A DNA stretch of 22,384 nt from JANLSO01 sp031362405 (lineage in GTDB: Bacteria > Actinomycetota > Thermoleophilia > Miltoncostaeales > Miltoncostaeaceae). Below, piece by piece: positions 7,984 through 15,773 of this stretch. Made by a program: the position numbers and the translations under genes. Under the pieces are notes generated by a model. That model was not told the origin of the DNA, ran no database searches, and saw nothing but the letters and a program-made list of their open reading frames with translations. The DNA lies in contig JANLSO010000049.1 of the NCBI GenBank assembly GCA_031362405.1, forward strand, positions 1 to 22,384, read 5' to 3'. Each line of letters opens with the position of its first letter. Position 1 is the stretch's first letter.

Positions 7984-8365
7984 GGCTCTGCTCGACACGA
8001 GTATTCTGATCGGCTTGGAGGCCGGTCGTGTCGACCCGACCGACGTGCCGGACGGCGCGGCGATTTCGGTCGTGACACTGTCCGAGTTGCACCTTGGCGT
8101 GCTCGCAGCCGACGATCCAGATGAGCGCAGCCATCGGCTCAACACGCTGCTTGGCGCCGAGCGGCTCTTTGAGCCGATCCCCATCGACGACGCCGTCGCC
8201 CGTCGCTTCGCGCAAGTGGTCGACGCGCTGCGGCGAAAGAACCGCCGCGCGCCGGTTCTCGACGCCCTCATCGCCGCGACCGCCATCGAGCACGGCCTGG
8301 TTCTCTACAGCCACGACTCCGACTTCGAGCCCGTCGACACGCTCCACCTTCGCATCATCGCGTAG
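7976..8365 (+). CDS. vapC: PIN-domain ribonuclease toxin, VapC family
   Basis: PIN-domain endoribonuclease (PF01850) of 129 residues. The metal-binding acidic residues are all in place: Asp7 in LLDTSILIGLE, Glu37 in TLSELHLGVL, Asp96 in VLDALIAATAIEHG, and Asp114/Asp116 in YSHDSDF. The ATG at 7976 overlaps the antitoxin stop (ATGTCTGA), which decides the start over one 36 nt upstream in frame. VapC proteins cut tRNA or rRNA when freed from antitoxin; the target here is unknown. The gene is intact, so the module is probably active. It ends 34 bp from the stop of the convergent polymerase gene. Confidence 0.93.
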   Translation: MSEALLDTSILIGLEAGRVDPTDVPDGAAISVVTLSELHLGVLAADDPDERSHRLNTLLGAERLFEPIPIDDAVARRFAQVVDALRRKNRRAPVLDALIAATAIEHGLVLYSHDSDFEPVDTLHLRIIA

Positions 8366-8399
8366 AGCCTCCAGAGCCAGATCACCACGCCACGAGCGG

Positions 8400-9953
8400 C
8401 TAGCCCGAGAACCCCGCAGATGTTCGTATGAGCTGAGGGGGGATCCCGACCTCCTCGACCACGGGGATGCCCGCCTGGTTCATCGCCGCGATCTCCTCGC
8501 GCGACTTGTCGGCCAGGCCGCTGATGATGCCCGCCCACATGAAGAGCACCCCGCTGATGACCGGGAACACGCGCACGTCGATGACGGCGCCGTTGATCAG
8601 CCAGATGATCAACGACAGGTAGAACGCGAACACGAAGCCACGCGAGGCAAGGCCCATCCGGGGCAGCAGCGGCAGGGCGCGCGATGTGCGAAAGATCAAC
8701 GCGATGAAGATCCCGATCCAGACCGCGAGGCCCAGCCAGCCCAACTCGGCGCCGGTCGCCAGGTGTGTGTTGTGGCTGAGGTACCCGTAGCCGAGCTGCC
8801 AGTCGATCGAGCCCCAGGCCTTGTGGTAGGTCGTGTTGACCTCCGGAAAACGCCCAATGCCCCAGCCGAACGCCGGCTTCTGGGCGATTGCCCACAGCGC
8901 GGTGGCCCAGTCGTTCAGACGGCTCTCGATCTCACCGCCTGAGGCCACGCCGCCCTGCGTACGGTCGGCGGAAAGGAACTTCTGGTAGTTCACGACGACG
9001 ACGGAGGTGGCGGCGGCGAGCACCACCAGGTACCAGCGCCGGTAGCCGCGGGCGAACATGGTCCCGCCGAGCACGATGATCGCGGCCCCCAACCAGATCG
9101 CGCGCGTTTGGGTCGCGAAGATCCCGATCGGCATCAGCAGGGCCACCACCAACGCGAATCGTCGGCGGCGCACATCGGGTTGCGAGGCGAGAAACAATGC
9201 CGCCGCAAAGCAGAAGCACATGAGAATTCCGTCGGCGGCGCTATTGAGCAGCGGTCCACGGGCGCGCTCGGGGTTGATGCCCCGCGAGGGATCAACGATT
9301 GCCTGTGGGAAGACGAGGCTGTTCAGGTTGAGCTGCTGAAAGATCGAGATCACGGCCATGTAGAGGCCAACCCACACCAGGAACCAGAGCATCGCCTTGA
9401 TCGAGCGGACATCGGCCATCGACTGTGAGGCAATGACGTAGATCGCAAACGGTAGAAAGACGCCGTTCGTGATGAGGGTGGTCGCCGTGAGGTTCTCGGT
9501 CGCGGGAAACTGATGCGGGGCCAAGTACGAGACGATGTTGATCACGAGAAACAGCACCATCAGGGCTTCGGTCAGGCGGAAACGCCCGAGCGGGCGCCGG
9601 CCGCTGACCACCGCGATGAACCATCCTGCCGCCAGAGCGGCAAACGCCGCGCGGTCGATCGGGGCGAGCGGCGTGCCGGCAAGAATGGGGCTGAACAACG
9701 ACACCACGAGCCACACCAGCAGGCCCGCGCTCGAGTTGCGGTAGAGGCCGTAGAAGACCGCGATCGCCAGGCCGAGAGCGATGACGAAGGCCCCCGAGGC
9801 GATGGGAGAATCCGACGTTGCCACCGCCCGACCCATCCCCTGCAGCAGGACCAACATACCCAGGCCAAAGCCCAGGGCAACGAGTATCGGCCGCACCAGC
9901 CCCGTCGCCGCGATTTCACCGGGCGAAAGACGGCCGCGCAGAGGGCTGAGCAC
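8400..9953 (-). CDS. Wzy/O-antigen-ligase-type polysaccharide polymerase
   Basis: Integral membrane protein of 517 residues with roughly a dozen hydrophobic segments, matching the O-antigen ligase/polymerase family (PF04932). The family's landmarks are visible: RARGPLLNSAADGILMCF, the IGIFATQTRAIWLG segment, and the large external loop with RLNDWATALWAIAQKPAFGWG followed by YGYLSHNTHLATGAELGWLGL. The SHN-T-H block is the conserved catalytic-loop motif. It is expected to join flipped repeat units on the outer face of the membrane; ligation to another acceptor is the alternative. It starts with GTG (9951-9953), 17 nt after the stop of the Wzz/kinase gene, so both are probably one transcript. 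No strong Shine-Dalgarno site is visible. Confidence 0.88.
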   Translation of the reverse strand: MLSPLRGRLSPGEIAATGLVRPILVALGFGLGMLVLLQGMGRAVATSDSPIASGAFVIALGLAIAVFYGLYRNSSAGLLVWLVVSLFSPILAGTPLAPIDRAAFAALAAGWFIAVVSGRRPLGRFRLTEALMVLFLVINIVSYLAPHQFPATENLTATTLITNGVFLPFAIYVIASQSMADVRSIKAMLWFLVWVGLYMAVISIFQQLNLNSLVFPQAIVDPSRGINPERARGPLLNSAADGILMCFCFAAALFLASQPDVRRRRFALVVALLMPIGIFATQTRAIWLGAAIIVLGGTMFARGYRRWYLVVLAAATSVVVVNYQKFLSADRTQGGVASGGEIESRLNDWATALWAIAQKPAFGWGIGRFPEVNTTYHKAWGSIDWQLGYGYLSHNTHLATGAELGWLGLAVWIGIFIALIFRTSRALPLLPRMGLASRGFVFAFYLSLIIWLINGAVIDVRVFPVISGVLFMWAGIISGLADKSREEIAAMNQAGIPVVEEVGIPPQLIRTSAGFSG

Positions 9954-9970
9954 GGCGCGGCGTCCCGAGG

Positions 9971-11410
9971 CTAGTTGGTGGCGACCGCGGCGCGGCGCTT
10001 GCGCACGCGCGTCAAGACGACTCCGAGCACGTTGGCGTGAACCCGTTCGAGAAGGTCACGCGCCTCGACCGCGTCGGCGGTCTGCGTCGAGACGGCATCG
10101 ATGACGAGGATCGTCTGGTCGGCCAGCGAGCAGACCACCTGGCACTCGGCCGCCGTCAGAAGCGCCGGCGTGTCGATGACCACGAGATCTGCCAGTGGCT
10201 CGGCGAACTCGAGCACCTTGCGCATACGGTCTTCGGAAACCAGCGAGTACGGATCTATTGATGAGGGGCCGGCGGCAAGGAGCTTGAGGTTCGGAACACC
10301 CGCGTCGACGAGCATCCCCTCGACGTCGAGGTCGCCGTCGGTCGACAGGAGCGCCGACAGGCCCGAGGGGCGCGCCCGGCTCGCGCGACCCTCGATGGCG
10401 ACCGTCGCGCGCAGGTTGGCGTCGATCAGGATCACCCGGTCACCGAGCGCCGCTCGGTTGCGGGCCAGGTTGCTGGCGACCATCGACTTACCTTCGCCGG
10501 CGCTCGGGCTGGTGACGGCCACCGAGCGCGGCTCAGCCGACATCAACGCCATGCCGCTGGCGAGGGTCTTGAGGTCTTCCGCCCGGCGACGGGCATCACC
10601 CTGGGAGACGGTGGCCAGCGTCGGCAGCTTCAGCTTCGAGCGGACGGTCTCGGGCGACGACAGGCGTAGCTGCAGGGCGCCGAGGATCAGGGCGATGGCG
10701 CTACCGAGCACGAGGCCGCCGATCAAACCCAGGATCGAGTTGGTCAGGATCTTCGGGCGGTTTTCATCAGCGAAGGTCGCCGAGCGGTAGAAGCTCACGA
10801 GGTTCGGACTGGTGACCTGACCGCCGAGTGTCCTCAACTCGGCGAGGAGCCCGATTCGCTGAGCCTCGAGTTGATCTTTGCTTCCGCCAAGATCGGCGAT
10901 CTCTTCGGCGCTCAGGGTCGAGGTGTCCTTGAGCCGCTCGTTAACGACGGCCAGTTCGCCGGCGATCTTCTTCAGGCGCTCGGTCGTGGGTGCGACGCCG
11001 TCGTCGTAGATGCGCGTGTAGGTCGCGAGCACCTCGGCTTCCCAGGCCCGGCCAAAGTCGTTGGCCGCCGAGACCGCAAGATCGGGGTTCGATGCCGTCG
11101 CCGAGACCGCCACGAGCGGCCCCGACGCGATGTTCAAAAGCTCGATCGATACGTCATCCGGGGTCTTTGCCCGGTCGCGGACGTTGCCCTGGCTGCCCTG
11201 AAGGTCGACGACCAGGCTTCGCGCGAGCACGGCATCCTGATCGGGGGAGCGGTTCACCTGGCTACCGACGTTGACCGAGGCGGTGGCGGTGTACGTCGAC
11301 TCTTTGCTGAGCGAAAGGATCAATGCCGAGAGAAGGGCGATGACGCCCACGCCCACCACAAGCCATTTGGCACGGCGAATGCTCTCGATCTGTTTGAGGA
11401 AATCCTCCAC
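9971..11410 (-). CDS. Wzz chain-length protein fused to BY-kinase-like ATPase
   Basis: Protein of 479 residues that combines a polysaccharide co-polymerase with its cytoplasmic ATPase in one chain. Membrane segments lie at about 15-34 (WLVVGVGVIALLSALILSL) and 222-246, enclosing the external Wzz region (PF02706-like). The ATPase has Walker A SPSAGEGKS at 301-309, Walker A' VILIDANLR at 326-334 and Walker B LVVIDTPAL at 409-417. The C-terminus ends KRRAAVATN with no tyrosine cluster, so classic BY-kinase autophosphorylation on a Tyr tail is not expected. The GTG at 11408-11410 has an AAAGG Shine-Dalgarno site 7 nt upstream and starts the conserved VEDFLKQIESIRRAKW. The open frame extends far upstream, but that part is antisense to the heparinase gene. 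It controls chain length together with the downstream polymerase. Confidence 0.92.
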   Translation of the reverse strand: MEDFLKQIESIRRAKWLVVGVGVIALLSALILSLSKESTYTATASVNVGSQVNRSPDQDAVLARSLVVDLQGSQGNVRDRAKTPDDVSIELLNIASGPLVAVSATASNPDLAVSAANDFGRAWEAEVLATYTRIYDDGVAPTTERLKKIAGELAVVNERLKDTSTLSAEEIADLGGSKDQLEAQRIGLLAELRTLGGQVTSPNLVSFYRSATFADENRPKILTNSILGLIGGLVLGSAIALILGALQLRLSSPETVRSKLKLPTLATVSQGDARRRAEDLKTLASGMALMSAEPRSVAVTSPSAGEGKSMVASNLARNRAALGDRVILIDANLRATVAIEGRASRARPSGLSALLSTDGDLDVEGMLVDAGVPNLKLLAAGPSSIDPYSLVSEDRMRKVLEFAEPLADLVVIDTPALLTAAECQVVCSLADQTILVIDAVSTQTADAVEARDLLERVHANVLGVVLTRVRKRRAAVATN

Positions 11411-11418
11411 GCCCAGCC

Positions 11419-11430
11419 TTTCGTACGAAA
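11419..11430. promoter_or_regulatory. 12-bp perfect palindrome at the Wzz/kinase ribosome binding site
   Basis: TTTCGTACGAAA is a perfect 12-bp palindrome 8 nt upstream of the GTG of the Wzz/kinase gene. On the minus strand its right half merges with the ACGAAAGG Shine-Dalgarno site, so a bound protein could block both transcription and translation. A TATCAT hexamer (complement of 11469-11474) upstream is a possible -10 with no good -35. This could be an operator for a dimeric regulator. Confidence 0.4.
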
Positions 11431-11521
11431 CATGGCACGCGGCGCCCGGGGCAACCGCAACGCCGAGGATGATAGAGGCACACCGGTGGCCGGCGACATC
11501 TGGCGTTTGGGGGGTTGGCCC

Positions 11522-11527
11522 TATACT
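11522..11527 (+). promoter_or_regulatory. -10 box of a likely leaderless promoter
   Basis: TATACT ends 6 nt before the GTG at 11534, so transcription would start at or within a base of the start codon. No Shine-Dalgarno site precedes the gene, which fits a leaderless mRNA of the kind common in actinobacteria. No good -35 hexamer is seen at 16-18 nt. Confidence 0.55.
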
Positions 11528-11533
11528 CGCCCG

Positions 11534-13507
11534 GTGCCTGGACCCTCGTTGTCGCGATTGCGCTGGTACGCGGCGCGGGCCACCGCGATGCCGCCCGGCG
11601 AGTGGGTCCATCGGGCCCGGACGGCAGGGCGGGTCATCGTCGAGCGCACACGGCCCCCGACGCCGTTGCAGCACCCGGCCGCGGAGTCTGGTTGGCCCCG
11701 GCCTCCGGCTGCCCCGGCACTGATTGACGACGCCGTGGTCGCCGCGCTTCGGGCTCAGCCCGAGGTCGTTCGCGCGGCACGCGAGATGGCCGACGCGGTG
11801 GCCGACGGCCGCGTCAGTTTTCTCGGCCACGGAGAGACCCAGCTCGCCGACCCGCCCGACTGGCACCACGACCTGGCGACGGGGCGTCACTGGCCCACCG
11901 ACCACTGGAGTCGGATTGACCACCGCGTCGGCGACGGCGACCCCAAGTGGATCTGGGAGCTCGGCCGCCACCAGCACGTCGTGCACCTCGGCCGTGCCTG
12001 GCGGCTGACCGGTGACGACCGCTATGCCGAGGTCGCGGCCCGGCACCTCGACAGCTTCCTCGACCAGAACCCGCCGGGGCGTGGCATCCACTGGCGTGTC
12101 GGGCTCGAGCTGGGAATCCGCCTCGTTTCATGGGCATGGACGACGCAGCTGTTCGAGAGCAGCCCGGTGGCGACCGCGGAGCGTGGCAGCGCGATTCTTG
12201 CCAGCGCCGCCGCGCACCTCGACCAGCTCGAGCGCCATCCGAGCCTCTACTCGTCGGCCAACAACCATCGCCTCGGTGAGCTGGTCGGCCTCGCGGTCGG
12301 AGGGCTGGCCTTCCCCCAGCTGCCGCGATCGTCGCAACGGGTTCAGGCCGGCCTCGACGGGCTGTGCTCCGAGCTCGCCAAGCAGGTCCACCCGGATGGC
12401 TTCCTGAAGGAGGGATCGCTCGCCTACCACAGCTTTGTGGTCGACGTCTTGATCCCCGTGGTCGTCTGTTTGCGCCGCGCCGGGCGGCCCGTTCCGGATG
12501 GGATCGCCGGGCCCCTCGGTGCCATGGCCGAGGTGATCGGCGTCGTATCGAGTGACGGCGGCACGCTGCCCGCCATCGGCGACGACGACAGCGCGTACGC
12601 CATCGACATGACGTCCGATCACGACTCCGTGGCCCGCCTGCGATCGCGGCTTCGTACGGTCGAGGGGCTGCTCGACGGCAAACGCTCACGCCGGCCGGCC
12701 GGCAGCGACGAGCAGACCACCTGGCTGTGCGGGGTGATCGACGACGCGCCCACTGTGGAGGCACTGCCGGCAAGCGGGGTGTTCCCCGCGGGCGGGCTGG
12801 TGGTGCTGCGCCGCCGCGCCGCCCACGGCACACACGAGGTCCGCGCCGTGATGCGCGCGGGGCCGTTCGGTCTCGCCCCGATCTACGCCCACTCGCACGC
12901 CGACCAGCTGAGCGTGTGTCTGTCGGTCGCCGGCCACGAGGTGTTGATCGACGCGGGCACGTTCACCTACTACGGCGATCCCCGCTGGCGGGCCTTCGCG
13001 CGCTCGACCGGGGCGCATTCCACCGTGCTCGTCGACGATCGCGATCAGGCGACCCCAAGCGGCGCGTTCCTGTGGCGCACGCCGGTCGACGCCACCATCG
13101 ACGCGGTGGCCTTCGACGCCGACCAGGGTTCCGCGACGGCCCACCACGACGCGTGGGTGCCGATCCGCCATGAGCGCCGCATGGTGCTCGACAGCGAGGG
13201 TCTTGTCGTCACCGACCGGATCCTCGGCCCACCCGGGCGCCACCGGCTCGAGATCCGTTGGCACCTGGCGCCCGGCGAGGTCGGGCTCTCCGGCGACGGT
13301 GCGAGCTGGACCGGCCCTCCCGGGCAGATCGGGCTCTGCGTCGATGGCCTCGGGCCACTGCGGGTGGTGGAGGGCTGCGCCTCCACGCCGCTGGGCTATC
13401 GATCGACCGTGCTCGAGAGCTGGGAACCGACGCCGGTGCTTGTGGCGTCGGCGTCGTGCGACCTGCCGGCGACGATCATCACGACGGTCAAAGTGACGGG
13501 CCGATGA
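11534..13507 (+). CDS. heparinase II/III family polysaccharide lyase
   Basis: Protein of 657 residues with the two-domain layout of heparinase II/III-like proteins. Residues about 90-385 form an (alpha/alpha)-toroid with WIWELGRHQHVVHLGRAW, GIHWRVGLELGIRLVSW and the SSANNHRLGE motif (Asn244-His245). Residues about 400-650 form the beta-sandwich domain (PF07940) with YAHSHADQLS (His453/His455), LIDAGTFTYYGD and the GAHSTVLVD turn. Candidate catalytic residues are His245, Tyr298 in SLAYHSF and His453. I see no signal peptide, which is common for homologues encoded in exopolysaccharide loci and leaves open whether it acts inside the cell or is exported otherwise. GTG 11534 is chosen because the -10 box is just upstream and the homologous region starts soon after; the longer frame is antisense to the Wzz gene. 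Its stop overlaps the next start (ATGA). Confidence 0.88.
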   Translation: MPGPSLSRLRWYAARATAMPPGEWVHRARTAGRVIVERTRPPTPLQHPAAESGWPRPPAAPALIDDAVVAALRAQPEVVRAAREMADAVADGRVSFLGHGETQLADPPDWHHDLATGRHWPTDHWSRIDHRVGDGDPKWIWELGRHQHVVHLGRAWRLTGDDRYAEVAARHLDSFLDQNPPGRGIHWRVGLELGIRLVSWAWTTQLFESSPVATAERGSAILASAAAHLDQLERHPSLYSSANNHRLGELVGLAVGGLAFPQLPRSSQRVQAGLDGLCSELAKQVHPDGFLKEGSLAYHSFVVDVLIPVVVCLRRAGRPVPDGIAGPLGAMAEVIGVVSSDGGTLPAIGDDDSAYAIDMTSDHDSVARLRSRLRTVEGLLDGKRSRRPAGSDEQTTWLCGVIDDAPTVEALPASGVFPAGGLVVLRRRAAHGTHEVRAVMRAGPFGLAPIYAHSHADQLSVCLSVAGHEVLIDAGTFTYYGDPRWRAFARSTGAHSTVLVDDRDQATPSGAFLWRTPVDATIDAVAFDADQGSATAHHDAWVPIRHERRMVLDSEGLVVTDRILGPPGRHRLEIRWHLAPGEVGLSGDGASWTGPPGQIGLCVDGLGPLRVVEGCASTPLGYRSTVLESWEPTPVLVASASCDLPATIITTVKVTGR

Positions 13508-14595
13508 GCGCGAGCCGCCCGTCGGTGCTGATCGTAGGCCCCGGCGCGAACAGCGCGGGCGGAGTGTGGTCGGTGATCTCGACGATGATGGCCTCCGACC
13601 TGGCGAATCGTTACGCGCTGCAGAACATCGCCACGCACCGCGACGGCTCGCGGTGGGCCAAGCTCGGCCAGGCCGTTGTGGGAATCGGGCAGGTCGCCGT
13701 ACGCCTCGCGGTGAAGCGACCGGATCTGGTCTGGATCCACACCTCCTCGAACGCGTCGGCACGCCGCAAGACGGTGGTGATGAGCCTTGCGCGCCTGCTG
13801 CGGGTGCCACGCGTGCTTCACGTACATGGGTCCGAATTCGAGGTCGCCTACCGCGCCGCGAAGCCTGCCGAGCAGGCCATGGTGCGGCTGCTGCTGCGAT
13901 CGGCAGACCTCATCATCGCCCTGACCCCGACGTGGGAAGCCCGGCTTCAGGCCATGACGCCGTGCGTGACGACCACCGTGATGAACCCGGTCGACATTCC
14001 GGATGCCGCCGACGCGGACGGGCGCGTACCCGGACGGATCGTCTCGCTGGGCCGCGTCGGCGAGCGCAAAGGATCCGCGGTGATCGTGGCGGCCCTGGCC
14101 GAACTGGTCGAACGCCACCCTGAAGCCCACGTGATCCTCGCGGGCGACGGAGATCACGCCCCGGTGCAGGCCGCCGCACAGGCCCTGGGCGTCGCCGACC
14201 GGCTCGAGATGCGCTCGTGGATCTCTCCGGCCGAGGTAGGAGAACTGCTTGATTCGGCCGCGATCTTCACCCTGCCCTCGCGCGAGGAGGGCCTGCCGGT
14301 CGCGATGCTCGAGGCGATGGCGCATGGGTTGCCGTCAGTGGTGACACCGGTCGGCGGAATCCCCGACTTCGTTCATGACGGCGTCAACGGGATAATGGTC
14401 TCGCCCGACGACCCCGCCGGCCTTGCCGCCGCCCTTGCGACGCTGCTCGCCGACCCGGACGCGGCCGCGCGATTGGGCGCGGCGGCGCGGGTGGAGGTCA
14501 CCGAGCGCTGCGCGACGCCCAACGTGGTCAACCTCATCGACGCGGCGTTCTGCTCCGTGCTCGGCCGGCGGGCGGACCGGCCAGCCCGAACGTGA
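13504..14595 (+). CDS. GT4-family glycosyltransferase
   Basis: GT-B glycosyltransferase of 363 residues. The N-terminus SVLIVGPGANSAGGVWSVISTMM has the donor/acceptor glycine loop; VLHVHGSEFEVAYR and IIALTPTWEARL follow. The C-terminal domain shows IVSLGRVGERKGSAVIVAAL, VILAGDGD and the signature SREEGLPVAMLEAMAHGLPSVVTPVGGIPD. The ATG overlaps the heparinase stop by 4 bp (ATGA) and its own stop overlaps the next gene (GTGA), so the three genes are translationally coupled. It is likely to add one sugar of the repeat unit. Of the three GT4 enzymes in the window this is the one tied by overlap to a lyase and an acyltransferase. Confidence 0.92.
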   Translation: MSASRPSVLIVGPGANSAGGVWSVISTMMASDLANRYALQNIATHRDGSRWAKLGQAVVGIGQVAVRLAVKRPDLVWIHTSSNASARRKTVVMSLARLLRVPRVLHVHGSEFEVAYRAAKPAEQAMVRLLLRSADLIIALTPTWEARLQAMTPCVTTTVMNPVDIPDAADADGRVPGRIVSLGRVGERKGSAVIVAALAELVERHPEAHVILAGDGDHAPVQAAAQALGVADRLEMRSWISPAEVGELLDSAAIFTLPSREEGLPVAMLEAMAHGLPSVVTPVGGIPDFVHDGVNGIMVSPDDPAGLAAALATLLADPDAAARLGAAARVEVTERCATPNVVNLIDAAFCSVLGRRADRPART

Positions 14596-15605
14596 GCGCA
14601 GGCCGGGCCCCCGACCCATTGGGCAGCATCGCCCCGGTCGCATGGGACGGCCTGCTCGACGCGTGCGAGATCGGAGATCCCTTTCGCCGCATGAGCGTGC
14701 TCACCGCAATCTGCGGGGCGACGGGGCGCGACGGATGGATGGTCGCCGTGCATCGCGACGGAGATCTGGTCGCCGGGGCACCCGTCTGGCCCGAGCGTGA
14801 GCGCGGGCTCCGGGTCTGGCGGCATCTTGGCCATTCCTTGAACTGGTTCTGCCCCGCGCCGCCCGCGAGCGACGACGCGGCGCGCGGCGAGCTCGCCGAG
14901 CGGTTGCTGGCACTGCCCGGTGACCTGCTGACGCTCGAGGAACTCTCGCCCGATGATCCGTTGCTCGCGGCGCTGCGTGACCGGGCAACCGTACGAATAC
15001 GCCGGGAATCGCCGACCTACCGTGTACGAACGACCGAGCGTCGGGCGTCGATGCATCGCCGGCGCCGCGAGGTGAGTCGGATGATGCGCCGAGCCATCGA
15101 TCGGGGCGTCCCCTTCGCGGTGGAGGTCACCGAAAGCGGCGCGGAGATCGCGTCGGTGCTTCCCGAATTGCTCGCCCTGCAGGTCAGTGCGTGGTCAGAC
15201 CGCGACGCCGACCACATGACCGCCACCGCCGAGGGGCGCGCGCTCGTCAGCACGATCCTCGCCGCCCTCGCCGGCGAGGAACGCCTGCACCTGGTGCGGG
15301 TGCGCAGCGAGAGCCAGACCGTTGGGTTCGCGCTTTCGGCGCTGGCGCCTCCGCGGGCGGTGATGTTCAAAACGGCCCACGACCGTGGCCTGTCCGGGGT
15401 CGGCTGGATCGGGATCACCAGTTCCCTCGATTCCCTCGCCGAACGAGGCATCGAGATCGTCGATCTCGGCTCGGGCGGCGATCACTTCAAACCGCAGATG
15501 GCCGAGCCGGAACCACAGGTCACCGCACAGGTCGCGTTGAGCCACACGGGTCGCGGATTCCTTTTCGCCACCGGGTTGGCGCGCAACCTCGCCCGACGGA
15601 CGTAA
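14592..15605 (+). CDS. CelD/FemAB-like acyltransferase (GNAT fold)
   Basis: Protein of 337 residues resembling the CelD/BcsL acetyltransferase group (PF13480), which has two fused GNAT-like halves. Visible family features are the N-terminal DPFRRMSVLTAIC, the basic RRASMHRRRREVSRMMRRAI stretch, and the C-terminal half with LHLVRVRSESQTVGFALSAL, FKTAHDRGLSGVGWIGITSSLDSLAERGIEIVDLGSGGDHFK. Homologues near polysaccharide clusters are thought to acylate sugars or amino sugars; a FemAB-like aminoacyl transfer is the alternative. No membrane segment is seen, so it should act in the cytoplasm on lipid-linked intermediates or nucleotide sugars. The GTG start overlaps the glycosyltransferase stop by 4 bp. 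It is the last gene of the operon; 168 bp of regulatory sequence follow before the adhesin gene. Confidence 0.82.
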   Translation: MSAGRAPDPLGSIAPVAWDGLLDACEIGDPFRRMSVLTAICGATGRDGWMVAVHRDGDLVAGAPVWPERERGLRVWRHLGHSLNWFCPAPPASDDAARGELAERLLALPGDLLTLEELSPDDPLLAALRDRATVRIRRESPTYRVRTTERRASMHRRRREVSRMMRRAIDRGVPFAVEVTESGAEIASVLPELLALQVSAWSDRDADHMTATAEGRALVSTILAALAGEERLHLVRVRSESQTVGFALSALAPPRAVMFKTAHDRGLSGVGWIGITSSLDSLAERGIEIVDLGSGGDHFKPQMAEPEPQVTAQVALSHTGRGFLFATGLARNLARRT

Positions 15606-15712
15606 CCGCGCCGGTGTAACCATCCGGCGGGTGGGGAATGTCCTCCCCGTACGATCGTTTCCTTCTCGCTCGGCTGTACGGCCGGGCAGTGATCGAACAC
15701 CAGGACTCGGCG

Positions 15713-15718
15713 TATGTT
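15713..15718 (+). promoter_or_regulatory. possible -10 box of the thioester adhesin gene
   Basis: TATGTT lies 55 nt before the GTG at 15774, with only a weak TGATCG at a 17-bp spacing. This would give a leader of about 50 nt that contains the hairpin at 15732-15756 and the GGAGG ribosome binding site. Confidence 0.3.
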
Positions 15719-15731
15719 TCGCCAAATCGCA

Positions 15732-15756
15732 CCTGGCTGGAATGAATCCAGCCGGG
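15732..15756 (+). promoter_or_regulatory. leader hairpin upstream of the thioester adhesin
   Basis: CCTGGCTGGA (15732-15741) can pair with TCCAGCCGGG (15747-15756) to give a 10-bp stem with one G-U pair and a 5-nt loop. It ends 7 nt before the GGAGG ribosome binding site (15764-15768). With no following T-tract it is not a terminator; it could stabilise the mRNA or tune translation. Confidence 0.4.
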
Positions 15757-15773
15757 GAAGAACGGAGGACGAA

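Noticed and set aside
10871..11533. Upstream extension of the heparinase reading frame
   Set aside because: It is antisense to the Wzz/kinase coding region and precedes a good -10 box next to GTG 11534.
9971..12091. A much longer reading frame for the Wzz/kinase gene extending to 12091
   Set aside because: The extra 227 codons are antisense to the heparinase gene and lack homology; GTG 11410 has a ribosome binding site and starts the conserved Wzz N-terminus.
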